Positions 4,805-6,010 of a stretch of DNA of 6,010 nucleotides are shown here, in pieces. Made by a program: the position numbers and the translations under genes. Source of the stretch: an archaeon (GTDB taxonomy: Archaea; Thermoproteota; Nitrososphaeria; Nitrososphaerales; Nitrosopumilaceae). The stretch spans positions 1-6,010 of the forward strand of contig SBBK01000238.1 in assembly GCA_005240025.1 (NCBI GenBank). The letters run 5' to 3'. A model generated the notes under the pieces. That model was not told where the DNA came from. It ran no database searches and saw only the letters and a program-made list of their open reading frames with translations. Each line of letters begins with the position of its first letter. The stretch's first letter is position 1.

Positions 4805-6010
4805 ACACCCTTCACTTGACATTGTGGAATCCTCTGGGACTGAGTTAGCCGGCAAGAAAATCGTCCTCTGTGTTGCCGGAAGCGTTGCAGCCTACAAGGC
4901 AATTGAGCTTGCAAGACTTTTGATGCGACACGGCGCAGATGTCATGTGTGTTGCGTCTGATGCGGTCACCAGACTAATACGGCCGGATTATTTTAGATGG
5001 GCAACGGGAAAAAAGGTAATTACAAAGCTTACTGGGGAGCTTGAGCACATACGCCTTGCCGACTACAAACAGTCTGATCTTATCGTGGTGTATCCCGCTA
5101 CTGCAAACACTCTTGGCAAGCTTGCAAATGGGATTGATGATACGCCGGTTTCTACTGTTTTGACTGTCGGTTTTGGTGCAAAGGTGCCCATCCTCATGGC
5201 ACTTGCGATGCATGAGGCAATGTATCAAAATGCCGCAGTTTTACGAAACATCGAATTTTTGAAAGGCAAGATAGAGTTTGTTGGCCCGAACATGATAGAG
5301 TGCAAGGCAAAGGCAGCCGAGCCTGAAAATGTTCTGGAATATGTGCTTAAAAAATTTGGGCATTCCTCGGTTTTGGCAGGAAAGCGGGTTCTCATTACTG
5401 CCGGACCCACGACTGAGTTCATTGATCCAGTACGAGTAATTACAAACCAGAGCACTGGTAAGACCGGAGTTTTGCTTGCAGGTGAATTTGTATCTGCTGG
5501 TGCCAAGGTTACTTTGGTGTATGGGCCTGGGGTCACAGCACCGCCAAAGGGAGCCAGAGTAATACCTGTAAAGAGTGTGCAGCAGATGTATGATGCAGTC
5601 AGAAAGCAGCTTGAACAAAAGAAATTCGATGTTGTCATCTTGGCTGCAGCAGCTGCGGATTACACTACAAAATCAGCCGAATCAAAAATAAAGAGTACAG
5701 ATGAAGAGATCATCATAAGACTGCAAAAGGCTCCGAAAATAATTGATCAGATAAAAAAATTGCAAAAAGATGTCTTCCTGGTTGGATTCAAAGCAGAAGC
5801 TAACGTTTCTAAAAAAACACTTGTGGAATCTGCAAGAAAAAAGCTTGCAGAATCGAACGCAGATATGATAATAGCAAACGACATTGGAACGAAATATCAG
5901 AAAAACCCAGAATTCAACGAAGTGTTGATAATTGACAGGGATGGAAAAGAAATGGTTGAAATAATTTTTACTGATACGGGGACCGGCATCGGTCAGGATA
6001 TAATTGACAA
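4782..6010 (+). CDS. coaBC: Bifunctional phosphopantothenoylcysteine decarboxylase / phosphopantothenate--cysteine ligase (3' end outside window)
   Basis: The C-terminal CoaB half couples 4'-phosphopantothenate to cysteine, and the N-terminal CoaC flavoprotein half decarboxylates the product to 4'-phosphopantetheine. 409 residues are visible with no stop before the edge; by family length only a few should be missing. CoaC features: KIVLCVAGSVAAYKA (26-40, FMN-binding start), EHIRLAD with catalytic-type His89, PATAN (105-109), ALAMHEAMYQN (140-150) and ECKAKAAEP (173-181) with a Cys that may match the substrate-clamp Cys. CoaB features: KRVLITAGPTTEFIDPVR (201-218), TNQSTGKTG (221-229, Asn222 matching the E. 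coli catalytic Asn), AAAADYTTK (289-297) and KIKS (302-305), where E. coli has KIKK. TTG 4782 is preferred because the HPSLDI segment at 9-14 resembles a conserved N-terminal element of archaeal CoaBC; GTG 4824 would remove it. The gene overlaps panB by 23 bp. Confidence 0.92.
   Translation, partial: MKKRSEDKHPSLDIVESSGTELAGKKIVLCVAGSVAAYKAIELARLLMRHGADVMCVASDAVTRLIRPDYFRWATGKKVITKLTGELEHIRLADYKQSDLIVVYPATANTLGKLANGIDDTPVSTVLTVGFGAKVPILMALAMHEAMYQNAAVLRNIEFLKGKIEFVGPNMIECKAKAAEPENVLEYVLKKFGHSSVLAGKRVLITAGPTTEFIDPVRVITNQSTGKTGVLLAGEFVSAGAKVTLVYGPGVTAPPKGARVIPVKSVQQMYDAVRKQLEQKKFDVVILAAAAADYTTKSAESKIKSTDEEIIIRLQKAPKIIDQIKKLQKDVFLVGFKAEANVSKKTLVESARKKLAESNADMIIANDIGTKYQKNPEFNEVLIIDRDGKEMVEIIFTDTGTGIGQDIID

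Noticed and set aside
5225..5638. Minus-strand open frames opposite CoaBC
   Set aside because: The plus strand here encodes the conserved CoaB domain without interruption, and the antisense products have no recognisable features.
4782..6010. Possible frameshift or degradation of the coaBC gene
   Set aside because: I read the frame from 4782 to the window end codon by codon. It has no internal stop, and both CoaC and CoaB motifs are in one continuous frame.

Overview
The window reads as a compact, fairly AT-rich archaeal chromosome segment, most likely from an ammonia-oxidising archaeon lineage (Nitrososphaerota/Thaumarchaeota). The reasons are the archaea-specific pantoate kinase / phosphopantothenate synthetase route to coenzyme A, an AbrB-PhoU fusion regulator, a two-module Lrp/AsnC-like regulator, TATA-like elements placed for (nearly) leaderless transcripts, and frequent TTG starts. 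The lineage is inferred from protein style, not from a marker gene. All six genes appear intact, apart from the first and last, which are cut by the window edges.

Layout. (1) 1-759, plus strand: the 3' part of an Lrp/AsnC-like regulator whose frame is open through the left edge. (2) 786-1301, plus: a Nudix hydrolase of ADP-ribose pyrophosphatase type, with a TATA-like box over the preceding stop codon. (3) 1295-2275, minus: an AbrB-PhoU protein that converges on the Nudix gene with a 7-bp tail-to-tail overlap. (4) 2276-2341: a 66-bp divergent promoter region with a 9-bp inverted repeat. (5) 2342-6010, plus: a tightly overlapped four-gene operon, pantoate kinase, 4-phosphopantoate--beta-alanine ligase (PPS), PanB and CoaBC, the last running off the right edge.

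The operon covers most of CoA synthesis from ketoisovalerate to 4'-phosphopantetheine. PanB makes ketopantoate, pantoate kinase phosphorylates pantoate, PPS joins phosphopantoate to beta-alanine, and CoaBC adds cysteine and decarboxylates. Ketopantoate reductase, the source of beta-alanine, and the last two enzymes (PPAT and dephospho-CoA kinase) are not in this window. The genes overlap by 4, 8 and about 23 bp, and the three downstream genes all start with TTG, which suggests translational coupling. I found no RNA genes, mobile elements or CRISPR arrays, and no gene-free stretch longer than 66 bp. Nothing here amounts to a wholly new system. The most interesting items are the operon architecture, the possible joint control of the CoA operon and the PhoU-like gene, and the tandem-module regulator at the left edge.
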